Position numbers and translations under genes: made by a program. DNA of 64,000 nt, taken from contig CACRXP010000417.1 in the NCBI GenBank assembly GCA_902702965.1, positions 248,721 through 312,720 of the forward strand, given 5' to 3'. How positions within the stretch are numbered: position 1 is the stretch's first letter; each line of letters opens with the position of its first letter. The notes beneath the pieces are model-generated. The model saw only the letters and a list, made by a program, of their open reading frames with translations, was not told where the DNA came from and ran no database searches. Shown piece after piece: positions 44,050 to 55,824 of this stretch. The DNA comes from Spirometra erinaceieuropaei (Eukaryota; Platyhelminthes; Cestoda; Diphyllobothriidea; Diphyllobothriidae).

Positions 44050-46060
44050 TTACTGGAGGACCTGCAAGTCTATGTCCCATGTGCAACAAACCTTGGAAAA
44101 AAGCTGCAACACGTGGTTGCTTCTTTACGACCCATCGCGTCACTTTAAGATACTTCAACGTACGGGCTGGCAGAGTACCTGTTTCGGCGTCTCAAGTTTT
44201 TGACCGCTGAGTTGTACACCCCAGTCTCTACGTCAGCACGATTCCTGGAGAATCTCAAAGGGGTAAGCCTCCATCCAAATGAGATCGTGGCATCATTTGA
44301 TTTTACGTCTTTATTTCTCGTTCGCAGGATCTGGCAATCGAGACAATAGATCTGTTTCTACAAAGCAAATGCAATAAAACGGACAATCGCCTTGGACACG
44401 CCCAAGTCCTTCAGCTCTGTCTCAGGAAGTACTTAACGTCCGATGGGACAGTCTACGAACAATTGAAGGACACACCAATGGGTTCGACGATTTTGGGATT
44501 CATCGTCAAGGCAGTGCTGCAACGAGTAGAGTCGCTGGTCTTCCAACACCACAGACCGAAGTTCTGAGCTCAGTATTTAGAGGATACTTTCGTCGTTATT
44601 GACTGTTGCTATTCAGAGAACGTCTCTTTACAGCTGAACCGGACATACAATTTACAACGGAGGAGGAATAGAACAGCTAGCCGGCTTTCCTGGATGTCCT
44701 CTTATGCCGGAAAGATTGTTGTGGACTAAAGACCAAGGTGTTCAGGAAGGCTACAACTACGAACAAAGAGGATGCTTCTTTCTGACCCATCGTGTCACTT
44801 AAAGGTACTTCAAAGTACGGACTGGCAGTTTACCTGTTTCTGCGTCTCAAGTTCTTGACCGCCGAGTCGGTCACCACAGTCTCTTCGTCAGCACAATTCC
44901 TGGAGAATCACAAATGAGGCCGCGGTATCATTTAAGGTTACGTCCCTCTTTACTTATATTCCTTAGGATCTGGCAATCAAGACGATAGAGCTGCTTCCAC
45001 AACGCAAATGCCATGAAATGGAGAACCGTCTTAGACACACCCAAGTCCTTCAGCTCCGGAAGCTCTCTCTCTCAAGACGTAATTCACGTCCGATGGGACA
45101 ATCTACGAACAACTGAAGGGCACAACAATGGGTTCGGCGATTTCTGGATTCATCGTCGAGACAGTTCTGTAATGGGTAGAGTCACTGGTCTTCCAAAACT
45201 ACAGACCAAATTTCTGAGCCCAATATTTAGATGATAATTTCATCATTATCGACAGTGATTGACTGTTGCTATTCAGAGAGCGTCGCAATTCAGCCGTCTT
45301 TGACATGCAATTTACTATAGAAGAGGAAGAGAACAACTAGCCGGCTTTCCTGGATGTCCTCGTATGCCGGAAAGATTGTGGTGCACTAAAGACCAATGTT
45401 TCCATGAAAGCGACAACTACGATGCAAGTACTGAACTTCACCGACAGCCTCTCAATCAGCCACAAATGGCGTTGTGTAAGGACACTCTGTCGGCGTGTCG
45501 AAACACACTGCAGTGAGCTGGAAGACAAGACCGTCGAACTACAATAACTCCGAAAGGTCTGCAAAGCCAAAGGCTACCAGCGTAAATTCGTAGAACGGGG
45601 CATACGTAAAATGGGCGAAAGGCTAAATGTTGGCGAGTGTTTCTATATGTCAGGAACATTTCGGAAGCTGTCGGCCGCATTCTCGCACCACTTGGGGTTG
45701 GGGAGGCACACAGACCGGACACAACCATCAGACGTCATTTAATGAAACCGAAAGACCCGCTGCCACGCAAGACACGTCTGGAGTTTTATATTGGATATGG
45801 TGTAGCTGCGGACAAAGCAACTACCCCGGAGAAATCGGAAGACAGCTCCGAACGAGAATGGTCGGACGCGCTGTCGTAGTGCAGAAAAATGATACCAGCT
45901 CTCAGGTTGCGGCTCACTCGACGAGATTCGGCTACACATTCAAATTGACGAGGCCGGAAATCTTGCAGGAGGTGACGACCGTGTGAGTCGACAGTTGCTT
46001 GAGTCATGGTTCACTGGTCGCCAGTCCAGTAACGAGGGCAATGATCTTCCAAATTCGGCG
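44050..46060 (+). pseudogene. Penelope-like RT (duplicated palm) and GIY-YIG endonuclease, family 1
   Basis: The frame is heavily broken. LLEDLQVYVPC (44050) is followed by two decayed palm domains. In both, the YVDD site is damaged (TATTTAGAGGATAC near 44574; TATTTAGATGATAA near 45224). Thumb sequence (SHKWRCVRTLCRRV-equivalent) follows to 45540. The endonuclease is readable as SGVLYWIWCSCGQSNYPGEIGRQLRTRM (45780-45860). After a frameshift at about 45985 come SRQLLESWFTGRQSSNEGNDL and the 3' region. The canonical Gly of YIG is kept in PGEIGRQ. Protein cannot be produced. Confidence 0.8.
44118..45432 (+). repeat. internal tandem duplication of the PLE RT palm (two units of about 655 bp)
   Basis: Unit 1 (44118-44772) and unit 2 (44773-45432) both start TGCTTCTTT-CGACCC / TGCTTCTTTCTGACCC and run through CTCAAG-TT-TTGACCG, the motif B region ACACCAATGGGTTCG / ACAACAATGGGTTCG, a degraded motif C, and GGCTTTCCTGGATGTCCTC, ending at CTACAACTAC / CGACAACTAC. 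The offset is 655-660 bp. Units differ by substitutions and small indels, so the duplication is old. Unit 1 ends within the codons ATGCAAG that unit 2 continues. Confidence 0.85.
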
Positions 46061-46354
46061 TTGAGGCTTCGCCTATGCGGAGTAATTAGCCACGCGGGGA
46101 GCGCACAGGTGAACTATGTTGCTAACGCCAGGGCCAGTGGATCATATGGTCGAGCAATCATCACACCAGCATCCAACGCATGTAATGAGACTGCATCAAT
46201 TAGCGACACAAATGTCGGCCATCAAACAGTCATCACACTATGTGCAACAATTCATAATACAGGGGAAGAGCCGTAAGTTCTCATAGATATGCGGAAGCAT
46301 GGCCACTGCATCTTACAAATACTGCAGCCCCTTGTGCATGAACCACATGTGTCT

Positions 46355-46412
46355 GCTTTTGTCTCCGATGACGATTCCGAGCAGGAATCTGAAGCGGCAG
46401 ACAAATAAAGCT
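46355..46412 (+). ncRNA. degenerate hammerhead-like core, 3' end of PLE
   Basis: CCGATGA (46365-46371) stands where CTGATGA is expected, the stem II hairpin ATTCC...GGAAT is kept, and GAAGC replaces GAAAC. Inactive copy. Confidence 0.5.
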
Positions 46413-46439
46413 TTTTTTCCCGCGATTGTGTCCCTTTCT

Positions 46440-49320
46440 GCATCATTCTCATCAAAACTTGGCCGTCATTTCATTTAATCTATCAGAGCTCTTTCTCCTT
46501 TTCATTGGCAAAACAGAAATTAATTTTTAGCTGACGTAACGATTGACTGATTTGTTAAATAATCAGCCAACCATCAGAACAGCGGGGAGTTATAGGCGAC
46601 TGAGGTCGATTATGTTCTAATTACGCACCTCAGCGTGAAATCTAAAACAATGTCTAAGCTGGTTTTGGTCAAACGACTCTTAGAGAGAATGCTCAAAACG
46701 CTATTGTAGTCCAAACAAAATATTTTTCACGTACGTTTAGCCAGATATGCGACTTGAGTAGTCTTAAGTCATTTGTAACGAGATTCATAAATGTATAAAA
46801 CGCCTGTATTCATGTACATCCTAGAAAGTAAACCTTACATACAGTCTGTTAGCATATTTTGGTTTTGAAAGGGCATATGCTCTACTGCCAAAACACAAAG
46901 TGATGTATTTATGATTTAACTGGAATGCCTTTTTACGGCAACTGTGAATATTGGAAGTCAGCTAACAAGAATGGTTTGCTTTATTGTCATACACTCAGTT
47001 CTAACATTTTGGCAGCTTAAAGAAAAAGGCCACTTTCCAAAAATAGTGGTTTAAGTGATGGTTCCCCAAAACTCATATTCCAAGCCGTGCTCTAAAGTAC
47101 AAAAACCATTTCGGGCTGCAGCAGTCGGTACCAAAAGAAAGATAATTAATCAATACAGACACTGATACGGACCTATGCGCTCTCATTAAAGTTGCGGTTA
47201 TGCACAACAGCGCTGCTTGCTGAGGTTTGTGTAAAAAATGCAGCCTCAAATTACCTTGTATTAGCGTCTTTAAATGCACCATAAAATAACGTGAATTTTA
47301 AGGTCGATGCCTATGAATCATTTGCTGTACCATTTACCTTTGGTATTTACAGCTGTCTACATGTGGAGAATTTTTTGTCGATACCAATCTATGGACTTTT
47401 GTTTTAGATACCGCCCTAAGTTGCCCCATACTTATACTAAGGACTACAATCGGCAGCATTAAATCCGGAAGATCAGTCACGTTATTCAACATATTGGAAC
47501 GGGATAAAAGTAAAACATGCCAGCGATAAGAAAAGTCAATAAAAGTACTCCTTAAAACAAAGGCGGGGTGTGGGAATGTGAGCGAGTGGTGGCCCGACGA
47601 GAATTTATTAACCATATTCTTGTGAACTAGCCTTGTCGACGACCGGTGAGAGTTTTCCTTAGCGATCACGTTAGATTTAAAATAAGAACCACATTTACTT
47701 GGGCATGCTGCAAATAATAAAAAAATTTAATCTTATTGAAGGGAACTTGACTGCTTAAGTTAAAACGAAACTGAGCAATAAATCAAACAATTTGCACTGT
47801 TCAAATCTTTTTTTGCATATTAATTGATGACGACACAGGCCAGCCGAATCCGCAAAGCATTCAAATATTTGTATTTAAATTTATTTTGAGTTAACATCAA
47901 CTGGTTTCGAGGAAGTGCGGAGCCATTAAATAAGAATGTTTATTAGCGTGCTCCTACGAACGTTCGTTATTGTACTGCCCCAGTTCAAATGTGCAATAAA
48001 TCGCTGTAAAGCGCGCCCATATTTCAGTGTGCTTTGGTTACGGCAATTCACAATTTTAATTGTCAATTTTGTTAAAGTATATTCATGCGCTGTCATTTTT
48101 TGCATAATATTCGACGAGAACAATAATGTGTTAGTGTGTTTGCGCAACTTTTACATGAGCCTTATAATCGCAATCATAATGCAAGTGCTATAATGTGAGA
48201 ACGCACCAGCAGGTCATTTTAATTTTTGACAAAAGGCAAATAATTCGCTTAACATCTGTTATAAAATTTAATGACCTTAAATTTACTTTGATGTTAGTTG
48301 TTTAACCGACAGACTGTTAACTGAAACGTCAACAAAATGACTGGAAAAACGTAAAAATAGTAGTGCTAGTGGAACTGACTAGTAGCTTCTTCCTAATGTA
48401 AAGAAGACGAATATTCTTAGGGATATAATTTGGACAGTTCTTTCATAAGAGGACAATTTTAAAATTTTACTACTCCCATATTTATGTGTGCCCAATTATG
48501 CCAAAAGAAGTTAGAATATTAAGTTTAGTGTGGACAGAGCAAAAGATAATAATAATGACCCATATATGTAGACTAGATATTGAACTATAGGATTTATCCC
48601 AGTAGGCCTTTCTCCATCTTATTGACATAAATATCTGACAAAATTCAAAGGAAAACATAAAAAATGGATCCCTGACCAATACTATCAATTTTTACATTCA
48701 CATTGGTAAACTCTATTTGCACAGCAGTGAAATCAGTTGGTTTTTAAAATATTGCTCTACTAAACGACCTTTCCTAACAATTTAAAGCAAGTTACGAAAG
48801 AATAAGGTAAGTGCTCCGGACAGTTTATGTTCTCATCTACACAACTAAGGATAAACACGCAAGTGCTGACATAAGTCGCAGAGGGTGGACACAAGTGAGA
48901 TACGCTCGGATTTCAGATAGCACGCCTCTACTCCGGCCTTTGGCAGGACAGTTCGCGAAAAACACAAACACTGACTGCTTTTCTATGCAAGATAGCTGAT
49001 TGTTTAGACTTCCAAAACATTGTCGACCTGTTAAAATATATTTCGAAGCTCACATTAGGTAAGGAGTAAAAGTGGCAAATGTGAATGAAAGTTTGTCATT
49101 GCCTCGTGACAAAATTCATTTAAGTCTTTTCTGTGTCCTTCATTCGCACTTATGTAATGCATCTCTTATTTGAGCTGGGAGCGCAATCCGCTAGAAAGGG
49201 CATACGACTGATCATTGTCTTCATTATATTTAATCTTTTTCTGTCATTTTTTTAAATAAACGAAACCACGGTTGCTCACAAAACGCATCATCTGCATGGC
49301 AGTAATAGAAAATGGTATTA
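46440..49320. other. no assignable feature
   Basis: AT-rich sequence. Frames such as 47334-47669 minus and 47936-48193 plus show no motif and have open antisense frames. Nothing else recognised. Confidence 0.4.
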
Positions 49321-49326
49321 CAAATA

Positions 49327-50321
49327 CATTGCGCGACCTATCTCATGAAATGTTGGCTGAAATTCTGGAATGCGTTTTCGATTAGGAAGGATTACTTGGG
49401 CGCGGTTGTGATACTGATTATCTCAAGGCATACTCTTATACAATGTTAGACTCGGCAGGATGTCGGCTTTAAAATGCACTTCTTTTCAATCTCCTGTAGA
49501 AAGGGTGTTTGGTACAAAATGACTATTTATGTAGCATGCATTTTTCCCATTGATTTTCGATGGTCTTGCAAATTCAAACAAACAAACAAACACAAACACA
49601 AACAAAAATAAGCTTTCTTTTAGTCCATTAATAGAGAATCACGTTTTCTTTATATTTTATACTTAAGGAAGGAGTATAATTAGGTTTTAAAAAAGTTTCT
49701 TATTATAAGACTTTTTAAGATCGCGAAATGTCCATTCACATAGCAGCGTACCTGGACGCTTACCACTGCTCCTCATGAAATGTACAACATGGTCCGCATC
49801 CATTGCAAAAGTTTATGGACCCTGTATAATATCTCCTTAATGACATAGAAGAATTGGTATTTTCTTTACGCGGAACGCATGCACCTTGTAGAGTGTAATC
49901 ACTAAGCGCTAATGCAACGAATGATTAGGCTCTAAATTTTTCGGCAATTAGAAAACTTTTTTAAAACCTAATTATTCTGCTTCCTTAAGAATAGAATATA
50001 AAGAAGACGTGGTTCTCTATTGATTGACTAAGAGAAAGCATATTTTGTTTGTGGTTTCTATAAAATATATTTGAATTTCCAAGACCATCGAAAATCAATG
50101 GGAAAAGTGCATGTTACACAAGTAGGTATTGTTTATCAAGCATGCGTTCTACAGGAGATTGAAAAGAAATGCATTTTAAAGCCGACATCCTGCCGAGTCT
50201 AACATTTTATAAGAGTATGCCCTGAGATAATCAGTACCAGAACCGCAACCAAGTAATCCTTCCTAATCGAAAACGCATTTCAGAATTTCAGCCAACATTT
50301 CAGGAGATAGGTCACGCACTG
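49327..50321. mobile_element. foldback element, best-preserved copy (995 bp)
   Basis: TA flanks at 49325-49326 and 50322-50323. The left arm 49327-49706 and right arm 49944-50321 are near-perfect reverse complements: for example GGCAGGATGTCGGCTTTAAAATGCA... (about 49458) against TGCATTTTAAAGCCGACATCCTGCC (about 50171), and GAATGCGTTTTCGATTAGGAAGGATTACTTGG against its complement near 50250. The loop is about 237 bp. The left arm contains a private (CAAA)n expansion at 49576-49605, absent from the right arm. The terminal CAGTGCGTGACC...CTCATGAAATGTTGGC pattern is shared with the copies at 22.9, 53.2 and 61.3 kb. There is no coding capacity. Confidence 0.9.
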
Positions 50322-50324
50322 TAT

Positions 50325-52415
50325 ATCCTTGTCTATGAACCTGCCCAGATTAGTGCAACCTGACTGCAAGTGAGTAAATGTAAGTCGCGATTTCTTAGGC
50401 TTGAAAAGTGACAAGGTGTGTGTACATGCAACGCATCGAAAACCGCAATTAATTTGTAAGAACACTTGACGTGAAGTTGTTTGTTCGAAAGACATGGTGG
50501 GCATCTAAAACGAATGAAATATTGACCAAATATAGTGCTAAGTGTGACGCAAAAAATTAAATTTAACCAGATGTGAGAGCATAAATGGCGCTGGTTAGCC
50601 AACGGAATGCTTATTCGTAATCACAAATACGGCAAGGAGATCACCACTCAAAGTCAGCCTATTTTCCCAATGATATTCCCTGACTTCCAATGATTGATTG
50701 TTACTCTGAAAAAGATGTAGGGCTAGCAAATTTCTTGTGAGTTGAGAGGCATGTTATACAAGAAATCCATGATGAAGCAGTTAATTTTTCTTAAAATAAT
50801 CTCACCGGTTTGGACAAGGAAAATATAGCCTGAAGATATCGAAAATGGGCTTTGCAGTTTTATTTAACTCCCCCAATGATTGGTCGTGTGACATACCATA
50901 CTTGACAGCACAGTTGGTAGTTAAAAAAATACGCTGCGGTGAAATGTGAGCTTAGCTGCTCCTTGCCTTGTTTAATTCATGAGGAAATTACCGATCTAAT
51001 TTGGAGTAAATCCTTTAAACTGGCCCTTTTTCCACCACGGTCCGAACGTTCTTATGAATTTTCGGGAAGAACGCTCTGGCCATCCCTGAAAAATTTTGTT
51101 TGAAAGAATTAACGTCTAGTTGCCGCATTAATTTCCGCGGAAGTCAAAAAGTCAACGCAAAACTGCAGTCCTTATAGCAGAAAATACACGAGGAAGAATA
51201 GGGGATCCAATGACAAGACGAAGACCTCGCAGTTTTGTCATGCAACGAGATAAAATCTCAAAACACATGTCTGAGCTTTTTAGTAGAGCCTCTGCTGTCA
51301 TCTGTGATACGCCGTGCAATCTTAAAATTAGGTTTTTTTAAAGTTTAATGGAGTTAGAGTACACCAGGTAACTAATGACTTTGGTAACCAAAATTGGGAC
51401 TTTTTGGGCACCAAACAAACGCACTTTACAACAAGAAATTTGTTGGGTTAATAACTCCACAGACAATGTTAGAGAGTGTTCTTCTTTGGAAGATATTAAA
51501 ATAAACGGTTAGCACTAAAGACAGTTTGACGTCATTTAGCACCACGCAGCCTACGGGACAATTAAAAGTTTACCGATAGTGCAGAACACGCAAATCCTAA
51601 TAGGAAATATATTAATCTTAGAGATGCCTCGTACTTAGATGTTAACATCTCCTTAATCAAGATGGTAGCATGTGATGAAACTGTTAAACACGACTTGCCA
51701 GTTGGCAGACCGGTCGTATTTCCAAAGAATATGGTCTTTCTCTGTGTATTTCGCATTCACTTTAATGCAAGATTGTTTATTTAGAAGGCATCCGTGCAAG
51801 AAAAACAAATCACGTTTTGCAAATGATGACTGCTCCTTGCAGTCAGGGTTCTCTAGCGGGCACACCTCCATAACCGTCTCGAGCGTCCAAACAAGTCATT
51901 CCCCCGTCTTTCCACTTTTATCTCCAAAGAGCTTCCGAGGAGAACGACATGCAATCCCATAGTCTGTCCAGGCGAACTTAGGTTGCTTTCCTGGGATGGC
52001 AAAATACCCGTCTCCCTCCCAAGTGAGAGCGATTAAAAAGGAGTTCTAAAAAAGTCCTTTGATGATGACAATTGCGAGCAAGCCGCAGCTAAAAGTAACT
52101 AAATGGACAACAACCCACGCCCTAAACCCGCTCAATCCATAGGACGCCAAGGTGAGTCGTCTCATTCAGGCAACGTGAAATGATCGTCTCTTTAAGAGAA
52201 TCGGATAAGACGCCAACCGGAGCGAAGGACAGCGTAAGGCGGTCAAGGAATGTCCCTGTACAAGACTGACTTTGGTGCTCCTAGAAAGATCCCTTTCTCG
52301 GTCAGCTGGAGGCGGCGCCCGTAAGATACTCTTTCCTCTCGAGCGGTCGCCTAAAAGGAAGAGTAAGGCTAATCTGGCATCGCTTTTGCCGCCTGAGACG
52401 ACATCTTGTGAGGGT
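50325..52415. other. no assignable feature
   Basis: Nothing recognised. GC content rises from about 51870 toward the RTE remnant; part of 51.9-52.4 kb may be its decayed 5' region. Confidence 0.4.
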
Positions 52416-52419
52416 TATC

Positions 52420-53165
52420 CTGCCTGCAACAGAGCCCAACGGCGGCCCAATGACTCTGCAGCTGCCTTTGGTAGAAACCGAATTCGCCACTATCATCTGT
52501 TTCGACGCTCTTCAAGGACCAAATCCTACAAAGTGAAGAACAAATTCTCTATGAACCTACACGCCCTCCCGCTGACTGCACAGATGACGTGCACGCTGGT
52601 TGTCATTAGCAGATATAATGCCTGTGTCGGGAAAGACCACGCCTCTTGAAGAGTGCTGGGTACACATGGAATCTGGAGCGTGACCAACAGAAAGATCCAA
52701 TGACAGACGCAGTCTACGGCGCCGATAATTGTACTGACCATCGCCTCGTTGTCCCTGGGATGGGATGCTGACTGGAAACTCGCAGGAGACTCCAGGGTGA
52801 ACAACCGCCAGATAAGTGGCTGTTATGCTGATTTTGCCTATCCACCGCTTCGATTTCGGCTCTCAATAGCTTCCGCGACAAGAAGACTTGGACGTTCAAG
52901 GCGACAATGACGCCGAGGCGACGTCATGGACTCGAATGTGGTGTGTTATCCACTCTACCACATGAATGTCTTCTAACGCGCATGTCGCCAAAACCAGGAC
53001 TTGAATGATGACAACAATGCAGGCATCAGCAACCTCCTCGACACTTGAGCAGACTACACAACAACCACCGGAAAGATGACGCGGTCTTTCGCAAACAACA
53101 GCTGGGGAGGATGGGGCCGCCTAGATGGGTGGCAAGGTCAATGAAATTCAAGGGTATGCAAACTG
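52420..53165 (+). pseudogene. RTE-type retrotransposon: apurinic-like endonuclease remnant and linker
   Basis: Decayed LINE protein in changing frames. GGPMTLQLPLVETEFATII (52440-52500) is the core beta-strand region. KNKFSMNLHALPLTAQ and VVISRYNACVGKDHAS (to 52649) correspond to the LGDFNARVG catalytic block. A deletion removes the following part. YGADNCTDHRLVVPGM (52715-52760) contains the endonuclease (S/T)DH motif. DDNNAGISNLLDT (53010-53050) and NEIQGYAN (53140-53163) belong to the linker before the RT. Endonucleases of this type nick target DNA for target-primed reverse transcription. Key acidic residues in the first block are changed (SRYN for GDFN). No RT follows: the sequence stops about 30 bp before a foldback element. 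Confidence 0.75.
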
Positions 53166-53192
53166 AAATTAACTAAGTAGTTTCTTGATGTA

Positions 53193-53558
53193 CAGTGAGT
53201 GATCGATCTTATGAAATGCTAGTTAAAATTCTAAATGTGCTTCCAACTAGGATGGATTACTTAGGTGGGGTTCTAATACACATTCTCTTGTGACATAGTC
53301 CTATAATATTTCGGACTCTGCAGGATGTCCGCTTTTGAATATTCTTCTTTTCCATCTTCTCTAGAATTCGTACTGGTTAAAAGATGACTACATATGCGGC
53401 ATGCGTTTTTCACGTTGATTCTCGATGGGTTTTTAAATTCAAATATATTTTATAGAAAATATGCCTTCTTTTACAAGTTTAATGGGGGATTACGTCGTCT
53501 TCATATTCTGTGCATTTGAGAATGGAGGCTAACATTTCATGAGGTCGGTCACTCACTG
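53193..53558. mobile_element. foldback element, internally deleted copy (366 bp)
   Basis: Starts after TA (53191-53192) with CAGTGAGTGATCGATCTTATGAAATG and matches the full left arm of other copies up to about 53520. It then jumps directly to the last 30 bp of the right arm (GGCTAACATTTCATGAGGTCGGTCACTCACTG). The right TA has become CA. The loop and most of the right arm are deleted. The element sits at the truncated end of the RTE remnant. Confidence 0.85.
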
Positions 53559-53561
53559 CAT

Positions 53562-54366
53562 GCATTAGTGAACACGGATTTTCGCCTTCATTCGCGAGCT
53601 TCCTTGCCTTAAAAAGTCTATGCACGGTACCACAGCAAAAAGAGCCGCATCGTTTTACAGCTTCAATGACACAACACGTTCGGCGGAAAAATCACAGACG
53701 TAGAAGCGCTCGGATGAGTACTATATAAGGTTTCTCAATCTCCGGTGCCGCCGTGTTCCGGCTCTCACAAGCGGAAGCGAACAATGACCTCGACTTCTGT
53801 ACAACTCGCCAGCAAGAATGCACCTAGCTCAAACAAGATCCAGAGTGAAATTTACGTGCACGACTGTTTGAGACTGATGGGCGATCATGTAACGATTTCT
53901 TAGTAGATGTAGCGGCGAGAAGAAGCTATTTAGGATTTCCAGGATGCGAAAGTTGCTCGCCTTTACAGGCGGAAGGGAAAATGACACTTCCGTTGCTCAT
54001 CATGGGCGACAAAACCTTGGTTCGCATCGTTTGCAAACGTCTTAACGCTCCTTTAGTATAGGGACTTCGCTTGGAAAGCAGGTATGTTTTCCAGCGACAC
54101 CGTAGTTTCATCAAAATAATCTTCGTCGCTCGTCAGCGCCCAACCGGGTGCGAACAAATGTGCTGTGACCCAAACGTGCTGTTTATGTTTTACACAGAAT
54201 ACGCTTTTTGTGGTGCATCTTGGCAAATGATGCAGTATTAGCTGCGTGCGTTTGGTGAATGACAGCCAGCTTACTCAAGTATTTACAGGTAGGTTTTGTT
54301 TAATGGCATTTGCATGCAATGCATCTACAGATAGCATTCTAAAATTATATTCATGCGCATATGTAG
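53562..54366. other. no assignable feature
   Basis: Moderate GC, no recognisable gene or repeat partner in the window. Confidence 0.4.
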
Positions 54367-54367
54367 G

Positions 54368-54379
54368 AATCAGTTGTTT
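54368..54379 (+). repeat. target-site duplication, left copy (short PLE)
   Basis: AATCAGTTGTTT, repeated directly at 54773-54784, flanks the 393-bp element on both sides. Confidence 0.85.
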
Positions 54380-54772
54380 TGAAGGAGAAAACACGATCAC
54401 CGGGATAACATTCCAACATCCGGGTCAGCGCGTCAGATGGTCAAGCAATCATCACACCAACATCCAACCCACATGATTAAATTGCAGCAATTAACGACGC
54501 GAATAACGACCATCACGCAGCGTGCAACGATTTCTGATGAAGGGGGGGAGGGGAGCCGTAATTATTCATAGGTATACGGTAGCATGGCGACTACATCCTA
54601 TAAATACTGCAGCCGCATATGCATGAACCACCACTATCTGCTTTTGTCTCTGATGATGGATACGAACAGTAATCCGGAACGTCAGGCTAATAACGTTCTT
54701 GCACCGACGATCGTGTCTTCTTCTTCTTCTTTCAAGAATGCTTCCTGAAACGCATCTCTTCGCTTCTTTTGC
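54380..54772 (+). mobile_element. 393-bp Penelope-like insertion: inverted tip plus 3' end only, family 1
   Basis: Between perfect 12-bp duplications lies first a tip of about 28 bp (TGAAGGAGAAAACACGATCACCGGG). This is the inverted 3' terminus. The direct 3' end of the element follows at about 54420: TCAGATGGTCAAGCAATCATCACACCAAC, the poly(G) block near 54543, CCTATAAATACTGCA, and the ribozyme-like core. The terminal CTTCCTGAAACGCATCTCTTCGCTTCTTTTGC block is missing from the direct end at 3.2 kb but present in the inverted arm at 1264-1310. No protein is encoded. It is the cleanest view of how this family inserts. Confidence 0.87.
54640..54695 (+). ncRNA. hammerhead-like core in short PLE
   Basis: CTGATGA (54650-54656) is intact, stem II GGAT...ATCC is present, and GGAAC-GTC (54676-54683) stands for GAAAC-GTC, one changed core base. 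GTCT before the first box can pair with AGGC after GTC. Probably inactive because of the changed core base. Confidence 0.55.
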
Positions 54773-54784
54773 AATCAGTTGTTT
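54773..54784 (+). repeat. target-site duplication, right copy (short PLE)
   Basis: AATCAGTTGTTT, direct partner of 54368-54379, starting immediately after the terminal GCTTCTTTTGC of the element. Confidence 0.85.
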
Positions 54785-54789
54785 GTCCG

Positions 54790-55820
54790 AAATTTGTGGA
54801 ACTTGTACGCCGGCCCAAAGCCACCATGCCCAGCAAGATCATTAAAGTCACAAAGACATTTCAATTTTTACGATTCAGTCAGGCTTTGTGTGTTGTTTTC
54901 TGCACCAAATATGTTGTGGTGATTACATTGACCAAACCAAACGCATGTTCGAATCTCGTTTACGCGCACCTATGCAGGCCGTGCAATGGAGTAAATAATT
55001 ACCAAAGGTGGTCGCCAGCACTTTTGAATCGGATTACAAGTTTAACTTCCCAGCAACCAAGATATTCGCTTTCGCAGGGAACAAGGCAAACCGAGAATTT
55101 TTTAAGTCGTGGATAAAACTGAGTCAATCCGTGTGTCCATCCGGCGCCAGCATACTATGTTCTGTGGGGCCACATTCACACTTTTTCACTGATCGCTGTT
55201 TGGTAAAAACGCCTGTATACTTTGACCGATCTGCTGCTATTTCCATCTGCGAAGACGGAAACCTGCAGGCGTCCAAAGACTTAGAATATAATTTATTTAT
55301 AATTTATAATTTATGTCGCTGTTCCAACTGTTCACCTTCCTGCTCACATTATACATCATGTTTATAATTAAGGTGGCGCATTCTATAACATTGTAAGCAC
55401 ATGGAGACTTTGGCGATAATCTTTTTTGCTGTAATTGTGCATGGACATGCGTTATGGTATTATCATATCCCCATTTTCACAGGATATAATGAGGACTTCG
55501 TGAAAAATGTTGAAGGCATCAGTATTAATTTTTGAGATGTGGCCAATGGAGTACATTTATATCGTCAATCCTGATACGATTATATTATGATATTCAACAT
55601 CATCGTAAAGGGAAGGCTTTTAAATACAGTAAACCGGATGTTGAATGATACAGTCAGCGATCTTTTGTATAGACGTCAGTTACTTTAATGTCTGATGTGA
55701 GAAAAAACGACATATAGTTTAGCATGGCTTAGATTTACGACTCGCATAAAGGAATAATTTAAAAACCGATTGTCATTGCGCACGACCATGAAGGGAGATT
55801 AAACGAGTTTTAAAACCCCA
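54790..55820. other. no assignable feature
   Basis: AT-rich; frames at 54769-55116 and 55008-55367 overlap each other and have no motif. Confidence 0.4.
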
Positions 55821-55824
55821 AAGA

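Larger units (their letters stand above)
43017..46437 (+). mobile_element. rearranged Penelope-like element, family 1
   Basis: Plus-strand element holding, in order: an inverted 3'-end arm (43017-43135); the N-terminal part of the RT protein (43300-43650); a foreign insert with telomere-like repeats (43651-44049); two tandem copies of the RT palm segment (44118-44772 and 44773-45432); the RT thumb (45420-45610); the endonuclease (45640-46060); and a 3' untranslated region with AATAAAGC near 46404. It is the only copy in the window that shows the N-terminal protein region. Many stops and frameshifts mark it as old compared with the copy at 1.3-3.2 kb. No sure target duplication was found. Confidence 0.82.

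Noticed and set aside
43017..46450. Target-site duplication for the rearranged PLE
   Set aside because: GCATCGTCA on the left and GCATCATTCTCA on the right are suggestive but need gaps, so no duplication is claimed.
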